NCBI GenBank assembly: GCA_017745115.1
Contig: JAGIAA010000007.1
Span: 1-64,000 of the forward strand
Source of the DNA: Sphingobium sp.
Lineage (GTDB): Bacteria > Pseudomonadota > Alphaproteobacteria > Sphingomonadales > Sphingomonadaceae
Reading direction: 5' to 3'
Length of the DNA stretch: 64,000 nucleotides
The notes beneath the pieces are model-generated. The model saw only the letters and a program-made list of their open reading frames with translations. It was not told the origin of the DNA and made no database searches. The translations under genes were made by a program, and so were the position numbers. Shown piece after piece: positions 43,424 to 51,986 of this stretch (position 1 is its first letter; each line of letters begins with the position of its first letter).

Positions 43424-44392
43424 CTACCGCTTGAGCTTGCGCCAAGCGTCGCGCGCGTTCCGCGTCCATTGCGCCGGCTTGAACAGGGTACCGGAGCGAG
43501 GCGCCTTGACGGTCTCTCCCAGATAACGGTTCTGCATCGCCTCGCCAGTACTCAAATCCACGACCTCGCGAAGCGCAAGGCGCCCCAGCGCCTCGTCTGA
43601 AAAGGCTGGCGTATAATAGATGCAATCGTCGAAATAATAATGGGTCACCTGCGACCAGCGCGTGAGACCGGTATTCTTCCTGCGCATGCCGCCGTGCAGC
43701 AGATTGGCGCACCAGATGAGCGCCTGCCCCTTGCGCGGCTGGAACGTCTCCTGCTGTGCCTTCTCCGCTGCGATCAGCGCGCTCCAGGCATCGCTATAAG
43801 GATGCTGCGCCGAGCGAAGATTGCTCCGCCACCCCCGCCGCCCGATCATGACGTTGCTCAGCACGGGCCAACGATGCGACCCAGGCACATAGGTCAAGGG
43901 TCCGGAATCAGGCCCGACATCCTCCATGGCCAGCCACACGCCGCACATGAAGCGCTCGGGGATGCTGGAGAAATGGACTGAATCCGTGTGCAGCGCCTGC
44001 TGCGTTCCGACCGGAAAATTGAGGGTCTGGAACGGAAAGGCGCGCCGGCCATAAAGCTTTGTCAGGAGATCAAGGACGGTCGTGTTCGAGGCAATCGCAT
44101 GGACATCCTCGTCGAACCGCCAGGCATCCTGGACACGGCGTCCGGAGAGCGCCTTGAAGTCGCTCGCCCCACCCTCAGCGAGTCCCAATGTCGGGCCGAG
44201 ACGCGCGCGAACGCGGTCGATCCTTTCATCGATCTGCGGATCGGGAAAATCGATGACGGCATAGCCACGGCGGTGGAGGTCGACCGCCACCTCTCGTTCC
44301 GCCGGCGTCAGGTCGGATCGATCGAGTTCGGCCTCGAACAAGGGAGATTCGACGAACGGTATTCCGGGAAAAACGTCCGAGGGCGCTGACAT
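43424..44392 (-). CDS. Phytanoyl-CoA dioxygenase family (PhyH) Fe(II)/2-oxoglutarate oxygenase
   Basis: A 322-residue oxygenase. The iron-binding H-x-D is in QALHTDSVHF and the distal histidine in CANLLHGGMRRKN, with LTYVPGSHRWP as the intervening PhyH block. RRKNTGLTRWSQ supplies the Arg for 2-oxoglutarate. The family hydroxylates many small molecules and fatty or sugar substrates. It stands apart from the KdoO-like oxygenases: different motif spacing. It is convergent with the agu-linked ABM gene and separate from the next minus-strand gene. The substrate cannot be inferred. Confidence 0.85.
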   Translation of the reverse strand: MSAPSDVFPGIPFVESPLFEAELDRSDLTPAEREVAVDLHRRGYAVIDFPDPQIDERIDRVRARLGPTLGLAEGGASDFKALSGRRVQDAWRFDEDVHAIASNTTVLDLLTKLYGRRAFPFQTLNFPVGTQQALHTDSVHFSSIPERFMCGVWLAMEDVGPDSGPLTYVPGSHRWPVLSNVMIGRRGWRSNLRSAQHPYSDAWSALIAAEKAQQETFQPRKGQALIWCANLLHGGMRRKNTGLTRWSQVTHYYFDDCIYYTPAFSDEALGRLALREVVDLSTGEAMQNRYLGETVKAPRSGTLFKPAQWTRNARDAWRKLKR

Positions 44393-44453
44393 GTCGCCTG
44401 CCTAGCCGCGATCACAAACCGTTGCAATCAAACGCGACGATCGTTCGGACTGG

Positions 44454-44744
44454 TTATTTCCGCTTCGGATTGAGCCCGATATCCCGGCTGACCACGATCG
44501 GCTTGGAACATTGTCCTTCAGTGTAAAGCACCGCCGAATAGGCGTCTGCCGCCGGCTCCTTGCCGAGCTTGCGCATCCCGGTGATGAGGGTGTGATCCTT
44601 GTCGCCCTCGAACAGCGCCGGATCGTCGATTTTTCCGGCAGGGCGTGGACCGGTCTGCTCGCAGACGGGTGCAATGGTCCTGACGCCGGAATCGATCGTC
44701 GGCGTGCCCGACACGGCGGCCATGATGGCGGTGACGATCAGCAT
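44454..44744 (-). CDS. Small exported protein, unrecognised
   Basis: A 96-residue protein with a short hydrophobic start (MLIVTAIMAAVSGTP) resembling a signal peptide, then a small domain containing two Cys (IAPVCEQTG and TEGQCSKP) that could form a disulphide. The ATG has AGAGGA 5-10 bases upstream on the minus strand. It stands alone between the PhyH gene and the ferritin/VIT gene. Function unknown. Confidence 0.6.
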   Translation of the reverse strand: MLIVTAIMAAVSGTPTIDSGVRTIAPVCEQTGPRPAGKIDDPALFEGDKDHTLITGMRKLGKEPAADAYSAVLYTEGQCSKPIVVSRDIGLNPKRK

Positions 44745-44839
44745 TGGTCCTCTCCCCTCTCGCTGACGCTAGGACAGCTTGGTCCCGATTAGCAGAATTC
44801 ACATTCACCCTGGATGAACGATCCGTTCATCTGGGGACC

Positions 44840-45961
44840 TCAGCCGACCGCGCCACCCACCAGCGCTCCGGCGCCATAGGTCACGCCCGCTGCCGCGAGA
44901 CCAATGCCGAGCTGACGCAGCGCCGAGAACAGCGCGCTCCGCCCGGTGAACAGGCTGGTCCCCGCGCCGATCAGAGCCAGAGCGATCCCGCTTGCCGCTA
45001 GACTGGCGACGATCGCTGTCTGGCCCGCCAAGAACAGGAACGGCGCAACCGGCACGATGGCGCCCAGCGAGAAGAGCAGGAACGACCAACCTGCGGCCGT
45101 CCACGCCGATCCGCCGAGTTCGTCGGGATCGATGCCGAGCTCCTCGCGCGCCAGCGTGTCGAGCGCGGTCGTCTCATCACTGAGCAGCCGTTCGGCGAGC
45201 GCGCGCGCCTGCGGCTCGGGGAGGCCCTTGGCCTGGTAGATGAGCACGAGTTCCTCTCGCTCCTCGTCCGGCACTAGGCGAAGCTCCTCAGCCTCCGTCG
45301 CGATCTGGCTCTGGTAAAGCTCGCGCGAGCTGGTGACCGAGAGCCACTCTCCCATCGCCATCGAGCAGGCACCGGCGACGAGGCCGGCCAGACCTGTGAG
45401 CAGGAGCAGATGCTCGTTCACCGCGGCGCCCGCGACGCCCATGACGAGGCTGGTGTTGGAAACGAGGCCGTCATTGGCGCCAAGCACGGCAGCGCGCAGC
45501 GTGTTGCCGCCGCCCCGGTGGCGGCCTTCGAGCTTGGCCAATGTCGGCCCCGCGAGCCCGCCGCTCGTACCGGCTACGGCCTCCATCAGCCGCGCATGCG
45601 AGCGCTCATCCGCCGGAAGACCCGCCGAGACCGCCTCGGGCTGGCTGTCATAGGCGCCGGAGTCGCGCGCTTCGCCTGCCGCAACGGCCGGAAGCACGAA
45701 AGCGGGACCGAAGCGCCCCGCCAGCCAGGCGAGCAGCTTGGCGCGCATGCTGGGCTTCAGCTTCTCGACATTGCCGCCCGCCGCGCGGATCTGCTTGCGC
45801 CAGAATTCGCCATGCGCCCGCTCGACCGCAGCGAGGCGCCGGTAGATCTCGGCCAGCTTGGGATCGGCCTCGGCCTTGGCGAGCGCAGCATAAACGGCTG
45901 CACCGTCGACCTCGCCCTGCAGGTTGGCGCGGTAGCGGCGCAGCGTCTTGGGATCGTCCAT
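44840..45961 (-). CDS. Ferritin-like domain fused to VIT membrane transporter (MbfA-like)
   Basis: Predicted iron or manganese exporter, 373 residues. The N-terminal half is a ferritin/rubrerythrin-like helix bundle with carboxylate patterns (RYRANLQGEVDGAAVYAALA; LAAVERAHGEFW; ADERSHARLME). The C-terminal half is a VIT1/CCC1 domain: LGANDGLVSNTSLVMGVAGA, LAGLVAGACSMAMGEWLS, FLLFSLGAIVPVAPFLFL and more hydrophobic helices to the end. The same architecture is that of MbfA, an Irr-controlled iron exporter in rhizobia. ATG at 45961 has GGGAGG about 7 bases upstream. Irr or Fur sites were not identified. Confidence 0.87.
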   Translation of the reverse strand: MDDPKTLRRYRANLQGEVDGAAVYAALAKAEADPKLAEIYRRLAAVERAHGEFWRKQIRAAGGNVEKLKPSMRAKLLAWLAGRFGPAFVLPAVAAGEARDSGAYDSQPEAVSAGLPADERSHARLMEAVAGTSGGLAGPTLAKLEGRHRGGGNTLRAAVLGANDGLVSNTSLVMGVAGAAVNEHLLLLTGLAGLVAGACSMAMGEWLSVTSSRELYQSQIATEAEELRLVPDEEREELVLIYQAKGLPEPQARALAERLLSDETTALDTLAREELGIDPDELGGSAWTAAGWSFLLFSLGAIVPVAPFLFLAGQTAIVASLAASGIALALIGAGTSLFTGRSALFSALRQLGIGLAAAGVTYGAGALVGGAVG

Positions 45962-46015
45962 GCATTGCCTCCCTCGCCTGGCGAACGCCGCTGGTCCTGG
46001 CATGGATCCCCAGTA

Positions 46016-48694
46016 TCAGTCGCGCACCGGCACCGTGCCTTCCCAGACGATATCGCGAGACGAGCGCCCCAGATAGAGGCGATAGGTGCCCGGTGTCACG
46101 CGCCACCCCGAGGCCTCTTCATCCCAGTGCCGGATCGCGCTGCGCGGCAGCTCGATGGCAACGTCCCTGCTCTCGCCCGGCTTCAGGGTCGCCTTGGCGA
46201 ATCCCTTGAGCTGGCGCGGCGGTTCACCGGTGCCATCGGGAAAGCCGACATAGAGCTGCGCGACTTCGGTGCTCTCGCGCTTGCCCTTGTTCTCGAGACG
46301 CAGCTTCACGATCACGCCGCCCTCGCCGCCTTGCTCGACGCCGAGCCCGGTCATCGCGACCTGCCCGTAGCCCAGGCCATGGCCGAACGGGAACAAGGGC
46401 GCTTGACTGTGCTGGTCGAAATAGCGATAGCCGACGAACACGCCCTCATCGAAATAGGCGGTGTCGATATTGCCGGTGACCGGATCGCGCGTACCGGGAA
46501 ATTGCCGGGGCAGGCTCGCCGGTCCCTGGCTCTCCTCGACCGGGAAGGTGATCGGCAGGCGTCCAGCGGGCTCCCGATCGCCGAACAGGAGTTGGGCCAC
46601 GGCCGTGCCGAATGCGTCGCCGGGCTTCCACATTTCCATGACGCCCGCCACCTTGCCGAGCCAAGGCATGGCGACCGGGCCGCCGGTGTTGAGCACCACG
46701 ACGGTGCGTGGATTGGCCGCCGCAACCGCTTCGATCAGCGCATCCTGGTCGTTCTGGAGGCTGAGGCTGGTCCGGTCCATGCCCTCACCTTCGCGCTGAC
46801 CGACGAAGATGATCGCAACGTCAGCGGATTTGGCGGTTTTCGCCGCCTGCGCGATTAGATCGTCCGGCGGCGCATAGCCGAAGCGCAATGTGAGCCCCAT
46901 GTCCATCGCGAACTGGTTCATGCGCACGGGGCGCAGCGCGGCGCTCGGCGTGTAGTCGATGCGGATGTCCACGGCCTTGCCCGCCGTCAGCGGGACACTG
47001 GCGAAAGCCTGGCTGCCGAAATCGGCCAGTTCGAACTGTCCTCGCTCGGCATTGTCGATGAACAGGCGCGCGCTCCCCGAGCCGTGCAGGCTGAACTTAT
47101 GGACGCCACTCTTCGCCGGCGTGAGACGGGCCGTGTAGCGCACCGACCAGCCATTATCGGCGGGCAGGCTGGCGATCTCCGGCGCCTTGGCGATATCGAT
47201 CGTCTTGACGGTTTCGCTGGCCGCCGGCGCGCCGGAGAAGTCCATGCGCATATTGGCGACATAGTCGGCGCGAAAGCCCGGCTGGCCGTCCGGCGTGCGG
47301 AACAGGCCTTCGGCCGGCAATGGCAGCGGCGCAAGCCCCAACGTGCCCTGTGCAAAGCTGACTTTCGTCACTTTGCCGGCCCGCGCCCTGATCGCGTCCA
47401 GCGCCGGCTCGAAATGGGCGGGCTTGACGTAGGGCGAACCCTGCTCGACCGCGACCGCGTCGCCGGTGGCCTGCGCGCCGATCACGGCAATCGAGCGGAC
47501 ATTCGGTCCGAACGGCAGGATGCCGCGGTCGTTCTTGAGGAGCACCGTGCTTTCGGTCAACAACTGCGCGGCGATCGCGCGATGCTCCGGCGTCGAGACC
47601 GGTCCCTCGCCCTGTTTCGGCGGGTTGTCATAAAGGCCGATGCGGAACATCGGGACGAGGCGCCGCAGAATCAGATCGTCAATCCGCGCTTCGGAAATGT
47701 CGCCGTCCGCGACCGCCTGGCGCAGGGGCTTCTCTTTCGCGAGACCGGTGTTGAAGCTGCTCGGACCGAAGCTGCCGCTGTCCAGGCCCGCGACAATCGC
47801 GCGCGTGATGCTGCGCTGGCCCGAAGGGAAATCCGGAGTCACCGTCCCGTCGAAGCGCCATTCGCGCTTCAATATGTCGAAGAGAAGCGGGTTTTCGCAG
47901 GCATAGGTGCCGTTGATGCGCGGAAAGGCACACATCACGCCACCGGCGCGGCCGCGCGTCACGGCCGCCTCGAAGCCGGGCAGGTAGATCTCGCGCAGGG
48001 CTTTCTGGCTGATCATGTTGTTGCCGGCTGGATGAGTGCCCGAGGGAATGCCGCCAACGCGGCCGGCTTCCTGCGTGTAGGCGGCGAAATGCTTCATGGT
48101 CACGATGACCTGGCGCGACTGGATTGCTGTGACTTCGCTCGCCGCCATCTCAGCCATGAGAAATGGGTCTTCGCCGAAGGATTCAGGTGTCCGCCCTGCC
48201 CGCCAGCTGCGCGCGATGTCGAAAGCCGGACCGAGGATGACGCCCAATCCGGCGCTGCGGAATTCCGCGCCCAATATGTCGCCATAGCGGCGGGCAGCAT
48301 CGCGGTCGAAGGTCGCGCCGACGGCGATGGGAGACGGCAGCGCGGTCGCATTGGCGTCGCCGCGCACGAGGCCGGCCGGCCCGTCGGATCCACTGCTTGG
48401 CGGCAAGCCGAGCAGCTTCGCCACGTCGCGCGTTGCGGTCGCCTCGTTGGCCGCCGGCGGCGCCAGATAGCGCAGCTTCTCGTCGAGCGTGCGGAACTCG
48501 CGCAACGCGAAACGCGCGCGGCATTCGGCGCCATAGTCGCGATTGGCCCAAGGCTTGTCCTCGCCGGTCCTGGCGACGCAATCCGCGCCCTGCGTGCCCC
48601 AGGTCGACGCCGTGCCGGAGGTCTGTGCAAACAGTGGCGCGGCGGCCAAAGCCAACGTTGTCAATGGCAGCGCGCCTAACAATTTCCGATTCAT
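46016..48694 (-). CDS. Exported GH3 beta-glucosidase with PA14 domain
   Basis: A periplasmic or outer-surface glycosidase of 892 residues. A signal peptide is seen at the start (MNRKLLGALPLTTLALAAAP, cleavage after LFAQ). The GH3 N-domain contains KHFAAY near 201 and the probable catalytic Asp at 288 in FDGTVTPDFPSGQ. A PA14 domain (about 460-620) is inserted in the C-domain; SLHGSGSARLFIDNAERGQ is visible. The end is a fibronectin III-like domain (VAQLYVGFPDGTGEP, LKGFAKATLKPGESRDVAIE). It has its own AraC-type regulator upstream (19 bases), reading in the same direction. The likely substrate is a beta-glucoside from plants or polysaccharides. Confidence 0.93.
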   Translation of the reverse strand: MNRKLLGALPLTTLALAAAPLFAQTSGTASTWGTQGADCVARTGEDKPWANRDYGAECRARFALREFRTLDEKLRYLAPPAANEATATRDVAKLLGLPPSSGSDGPAGLVRGDANATALPSPIAVGATFDRDAARRYGDILGAEFRSAGLGVILGPAFDIARSWRAGRTPESFGEDPFLMAEMAASEVTAIQSRQVIVTMKHFAAYTQEAGRVGGIPSGTHPAGNNMISQKALREIYLPGFEAAVTRGRAGGVMCAFPRINGTYACENPLLFDILKREWRFDGTVTPDFPSGQRSITRAIVAGLDSGSFGPSSFNTGLAKEKPLRQAVADGDISEARIDDLILRRLVPMFRIGLYDNPPKQGEGPVSTPEHRAIAAQLLTESTVLLKNDRGILPFGPNVRSIAVIGAQATGDAVAVEQGSPYVKPAHFEPALDAIRARAGKVTKVSFAQGTLGLAPLPLPAEGLFRTPDGQPGFRADYVANMRMDFSGAPAASETVKTIDIAKAPEIASLPADNGWSVRYTARLTPAKSGVHKFSLHGSGSARLFIDNAERGQFELADFGSQAFASVPLTAGKAVDIRIDYTPSAALRPVRMNQFAMDMGLTLRFGYAPPDDLIAQAAKTAKSADVAIIFVGQREGEGMDRTSLSLQNDQDALIEAVAAANPRTVVVLNTGGPVAMPWLGKVAGVMEMWKPGDAFGTAVAQLLFGDREPAGRLPITFPVEESQGPASLPRQFPGTRDPVTGNIDTAYFDEGVFVGYRYFDQHSQAPLFPFGHGLGYGQVAMTGLGVEQGGEGGVIVKLRLENKGKRESTEVAQLYVGFPDGTGEPPRQLKGFAKATLKPGESRDVAIELPRSAIRHWDEEASGWRVTPGTYRLYLGRSSRDIVWEGTVPVRD

Positions 48695-48713
48695 GGCCTC
48701 TCCCGATGCGGTG

Positions 48714-49568
48714 TCAGGTTCCGCTTATAAGGGGATGCACCCGCCCCGCCAGAGCGTATCGGTGAGCGATGGTGAGTTGGGCGAGGATTCCGGGCTCATC
48801 GCGCATCTGGCCTGGCGTCATGCCCGTGAATTGCTTGATCTCGCGGATCATATGCGACTGGTCATAAAAGCCGCGATCGATCGCCTCGTCGAAGCTGACC
48901 TGGTCGGCGACGAGGGCGACAGCAGCGCGCAGTGCGCGATATTTGCGTGCGAGCAGCTTGGGTGGCGCACCATAGAGCGCGCGGCATTTGCGCTCGACCT
49001 GACGGCGCGACAGGCCGGTCGCGGCGACGAGCTCGTCGATCTGCGGCGAGGCGCCAGTGCTGAGCCAGGCGTCGACGATGCGGACGAACTCGAGCGTTCG
49101 CGGCTGGCCGCCGCCGAGTGCCTTGAGCATGAGTTCCTCGCAGCACGCCGTCTTGGCGGCGAGATCGGGCGCGGCGCGCAGCCGCTCGATGATGTATCCG
49201 GCACCGGTCGTGCCGAACAGGTCCGCGACGTTCAGCGCGCGGTTGATCGCGGCGGACGCATCCGTCCCCACCAGCGCGGCCCAGCCTGCCGGCGTGATGC
49301 CTGCTCCGAATACCTCGACGGGTCCTGCCGCCTTCACATGGAAGGCGCCGGTCGTCGGTCCAACGATATGGGCATCGGCCACCGCCTGCGCCTCGCCGTC
49401 GGCAAAGCGATATTCGGCGCCGCCCGGCGTCAGGCGGAAACGGAGTTGGGCATGATCAGCCCGCTCGACATCCTCGAAAGCCGGCACGTCGGCGCGAAAC
49501 CAGTAGAATAATGTCACGTAGTCGGCCAGCGCCGGGCTCGGCACCGCATAATCCAGCTGGATGTTCAT
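48714..49568 (-). CDS. AraC-family transcriptional regulator
   Basis: A 284-residue regulator. The C-terminal HTH_18 double helix-turn-helix lies at about 165-265: IDELVAATGLSRRQVERKCR, then VSFDEAIDRGFYDQSHMIRE and IKQFTGMTPGQMRDEP. The N-terminal 150 residues form a sensing domain of the type in AraC proteins with a DUF6597-like region. It lies 19 bases upstream of the GH3 gene on the same strand, so they likely share a transcript and it may control it. Effector unknown. Confidence 0.87.
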   Translation of the reverse strand: MNIQLDYAVPSPALADYVTLFYWFRADVPAFEDVERADHAQLRFRLTPGGAEYRFADGEAQAVADAHIVGPTTGAFHVKAAGPVEVFGAGITPAGWAALVGTDASAAINRALNVADLFGTTGAGYIIERLRAAPDLAAKTACCEELMLKALGGGQPRTLEFVRIVDAWLSTGASPQIDELVAATGLSRRQVERKCRALYGAPPKLLARKYRALRAAVALVADQVSFDEAIDRGFYDQSHMIREIKQFTGMTPGQMRDEPGILAQLTIAHRYALAGRVHPLISGT

Positions 49569-49646
49569 CGACCCCCTCTTCGTCTTCCTCCACTGATAGC
49601 CAAGGTGGGCGCAGCTGGGAAGTACCGCGAACGTAAGGCGCTGCGT

Positions 49647-50390
49647 TCAGATTGCGGGCTTCGTCATCGAGACCACGCTTTGCCAGAACGCTGGATGATT
49701 GCTTGAATCGGTACCGTCGGTGAATTGGGGTTCTTCGAACCCGATCTCAGCCGCCCAATAGCGAAGCCAGTCGCGGTGCAGGAAGGTGTCGAGCAAGCCC
49801 AGCTTCCGGCCACGCGCGACCAAATCAATGCGTTTGAGGTGAACACGTCGGTGCCCCGGATCGGTCAGTTCGAGGAAGGAGAAGACCGTCTTGGCGCCCG
49901 GCTTCAGCGCACGAAAGGAATCGCGCAGATAAAGAAAGCATTCCTCGAGGGAAAGGTGAGTGAACACGGACCAGTGGAACAACAGGTCGAGGCTGTCATC
50001 CGGCATCGGGATGTTTGTTGAACGATGCCGGAACGCGCGATAACCAGGACACTGGCTCCGCAATTGGGCGACGAAGCGCTCCGTTACATCGACGCCGACA
50101 TACTGCCCGACCCAGCCGGAGCGCATCAAGGCTTCGGCCGTCCGGCCGCACCCACAGCCCAAATCGAACAGGCTCATCCCATCTTGCAGACCGTGGTAGC
50201 GCAGCACAGCGACATGACCATCGCCCTGCACGATATAGCTTTCCATAGTTTCGGCGCCGACCGCGCGCGCAAAAGCCAGCCGACGATCACGCGGATTTTC
50301 GCGCAGACACTTTGTCAGGTAGCGCTCATATGCATGGAACGAGCGATATTCATTCCAGCCAAGGCCCGAAAGCGCCGCCCTAACAACCAT
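49647..50390 (-). CDS. SAM-dependent methyltransferase, class I
   Basis: A 247-residue methyltransferase with the Methyltransf_11/25 core: MSLFDLGCGCGRTAEALMRS (motif I), YVGVDVTERFVAQL, DLLFHWSVFTHLSLEECFLY, and ALKPGAKTVFSFLE. Length and order are typical. It stands alone, between an AraC gene and the uracil-DNA glycosylase gene on the same strand. Substrate unknown. Confidence 0.85.
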   Translation of the reverse strand: MVVRAALSGLGWNEYRSFHAYERYLTKCLRENPRDRRLAFARAVGAETMESYIVQGDGHVAVLRYHGLQDGMSLFDLGCGCGRTAEALMRSGWVGQYVGVDVTERFVAQLRSQCPGYRAFRHRSTNIPMPDDSLDLLFHWSVFTHLSLEECFLYLRDSFRALKPGAKTVFSFLELTDPGHRRVHLKRIDLVARGRKLGLLDTFLHRDWLRYWAAEIGFEEPQFTDGTDSSNHPAFWQSVVSMTKPAI

Positions 50391-50421
50391 TTTCTCTCAT
50401 CACCTGATTTATGAGGCTCGT

Positions 50422-51126
50422 TCATGCAGGGCTGGGCCGGGTGCGGTCAAGGCTCGTTACCTCGGCCTCTCTCAATGCCACCGCGCGCGCGAACACGGCT
50501 TCGAACATCTCGGCCGTCAGCCGCCCGGTGTTCGTGTTGTAGCGCGAGCAATGATAGCTATCGATGAGGATGCGCCCGTCCGGCATGCGATGCTCTGCGA
50601 GATGGCCGAAACGGCACTTGGGCAGCTTTCCGGCCAGCACCTTGACCGCCGACTGATGCGCGATCTGGCCGAGCGCGATGAAGATGCGGGCGGTGGGCAA
50701 CTGCTCGACACCGCGGGTGAGGAATTGCCGGCAGGTTCGGATTTCGTCCGGCAACGGCTTGTTCTGCGGCGGCAGGCATTTGACGGCATTGAGGATCGCA
50801 ATATCGACCAGTTCCACGCCATCGTCGACGCGCGCGTCATAGGTCCCGCGGGAAAGCCCGAATTTGTCGAGCGTTGCGAACAGGAGGTCGCCGGCATAGT
50901 CGCCCGTGAATGGCCGGCCGGTGCGGTTCGCCCCGTGCTTGCCGGGCGCAAGGCCGACGATGGCGATGCGGGCCTGCGGGTCGCCCCAGGCAATGACCGG
51001 CCCGTTCCACCAGTCGGGAAATTCGGCGCGGCACGCCTCGCGATAGGCAACCAGGCGCGGGCAGAGCGGACAGTCGCGCGAGGGTTCTGCATCGGGGACG
51101 ACAGGTTCGATAGGTCTGGTCAGCAT
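50422..51126 (-). CDS. Uracil-DNA glycosylase, family 5 (UdgB-like)
   Basis: Removes uracil from DNA. The 234 residues have the family stretch GLAPGKHGANRTGRPFTGD, which is the one used to identify UdgB-type rather than the Asp-containing UDG4. Possible [4Fe-4S] ligands are in CPLCPRLVAYREAC and in AVKCLPPQ and RTCRQFLTRG. The C-terminal block DSYHCSRYNTNTGRLT matches the HP(S)xxN-like loop. ATG at 51126 has AGGAAG upstream. The gene is divergent from folK by 26 bases, so the two promoters overlap or face each other. Confidence 0.88.
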   Translation of the reverse strand: MLTRPIEPVVPDAEPSRDCPLCPRLVAYREACRAEFPDWWNGPVIAWGDPQARIAIVGLAPGKHGANRTGRPFTGDYAGDLLFATLDKFGLSRGTYDARVDDGVELVDIAILNAVKCLPPQNKPLPDEIRTCRQFLTRGVEQLPTARIFIALGQIAHQSAVKVLAGKLPKCRFGHLAEHRMPDGRILIDSYHCSRYNTNTGRLTAEMFEAVFARAVALREAEVTSLDRTRPSPA

Positions 51127-51152
51127 GTCTTCCTCGCGATAGGCCGCAGAGC

Positions 51153-51689
51153 ATGAGCAGGGCAAGCCGCATGGAACGAAACGCACGGGAGGACGGAAAG
51201 CAGCCGCTCTATCTCTATGCGGTCGGCATCGGTTCCAACCGGCCGCTTTCGCGGCACCTGACACCGCGAAGGATTGTTCACGCCGCCATGGCCGCGCTGG
51301 ATCTGCCGCCGTTCACTGTCGTCGCGCGCGCACCGGTGATCCTGACCGCGCCCGTCGGGCCTTCGATGCGCCGCTATGCCAACAGTGCCGCGATCGTCGC
51401 CTCACCGCTGGCGCCGAAGGCGATGCTGGACCGGCTGCAAGCGCTGGAGGCGCGCTTCGGACGCCGGCGCTATCGCCGCTGGGGCGAGCGCACGCTGGAT
51501 CTCGACATGCTGCTGTGGTCGGGCGGGACGGTGGACAGCCGCCGCCTGTCTGTGCCGCATAAGCTGTTTCGGACGCGCGATTTCGTGCTGCGGCCGCTCG
51601 CGGCCATTGCGCCGCAATGGCGCGATCCGGTCACCGGATTTTCGATCAAGCAACTCGGCGTGCGGCTCAGGAAAGCCAAGGCAGGTTGA
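51153..51689 (+). CDS. folK: 2-amino-4-hydroxy-6-hydroxymethyldihydropteridine pyrophosphokinase
   Basis: Folate biosynthesis enzyme transferring pyrophosphate from ATP. The 178 residues contain AVGIGSNRPLSRHLTPRRIV at the start, LQALEARFGRRRYRRWGERT and LDLDMLLWSGG, the characteristic HPPK D-x-D region, followed by SVPHKLFRTRDFVLRPLAA. Length is normal. The ATG at 51153 or 51171 could be used. The gene ends 64 bases before tRNA-Lys, and a probable tRNA promoter overlaps its stop. Folate-neighbour genes are not visible. Confidence 0.93.
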   Translation: MSRASRMERNAREDGKQPLYLYAVGIGSNRPLSRHLTPRRIVHAAMAALDLPPFTVVARAPVILTAPVGPSMRRYANSAAIVASPLAPKAMLDRLQALEARFGRRRYRRWGERTLDLDMLLWSGGTVDSRRLSVPHKLFRTRDFVLRPLAAIAPQWRDPVTGFSIKQLGVRLRKAKAG

Positions 51690-51714
51690 CCGCGTGAGGC
51701 TGCACCACTAGGTG
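51686..51714 (+). promoter_or_regulatory. Possible promoter of tRNA-Lys
   Basis: TTGACC at 51686-51691, overlapping the folK stop, is followed by a 17-base spacer and TAGGTG. The -10 match is weak. A short palindrome CACAT-GTAA-ATGTG lies at 51731-51744, just before the tRNA. Confidence 0.35.
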
Positions 51715-51753
51715 ACCCGCAGCCGCACGCCACATGTAAATGTGCGCCCAGGC

Positions 51754-51829
51754 GGGCCCTTAGCTCAGTCGGTAGAGCAACTGACTTTTAATCAGTAGGT
51801 CGCTGGTTCGAACCCAGCAGGGCTCACCA
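51754..51829 (+). tRNA. tRNA-Lys (anticodon TTT)
   Basis: A 76-base tRNA with encoded CCA. The acceptor stem GGGCCCT pairs with AGGGCTC (one G-T), the D arm has GCTCAGTCGGTAGAGC, the anticodon stem ACTGA/TCAGT holds the loop CTTTTAA with anticodon TTT at 51787-51789, and the T arm is GCTGG-TTCGAAC-CCAGC. It lies between folK and the purine permease gene. No integrase or repeat at its 3' end was seen. Confidence 0.97.
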
Positions 51830-51986
51830 ATCTTTTCAGTATGTTAATGAAAACAAGTCCGGCCGCCCGGAACCTCAGCAACCACATCGCGTGACGAATG
51901 AGATGGGCTGAAGGCTCAACTCTTGCGCCTTTGTTTGCTGGCTGGACGACAATTCCGCCCCCGCCTTCTTGCTAAAGGACGGTTCG

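Noticed and set aside
47084..48679. Plus-strand frame opposite the GH3 gene
   Set aside because: It overlaps a full GH3 protein with catalytic motifs and appears to be a shadow frame.
51754..51986. tRNA-Lys as a possible integration site for a genomic island
   Set aside because: No integrase, repeat of the tRNA 3' end, or mobile gene was seen in the window.
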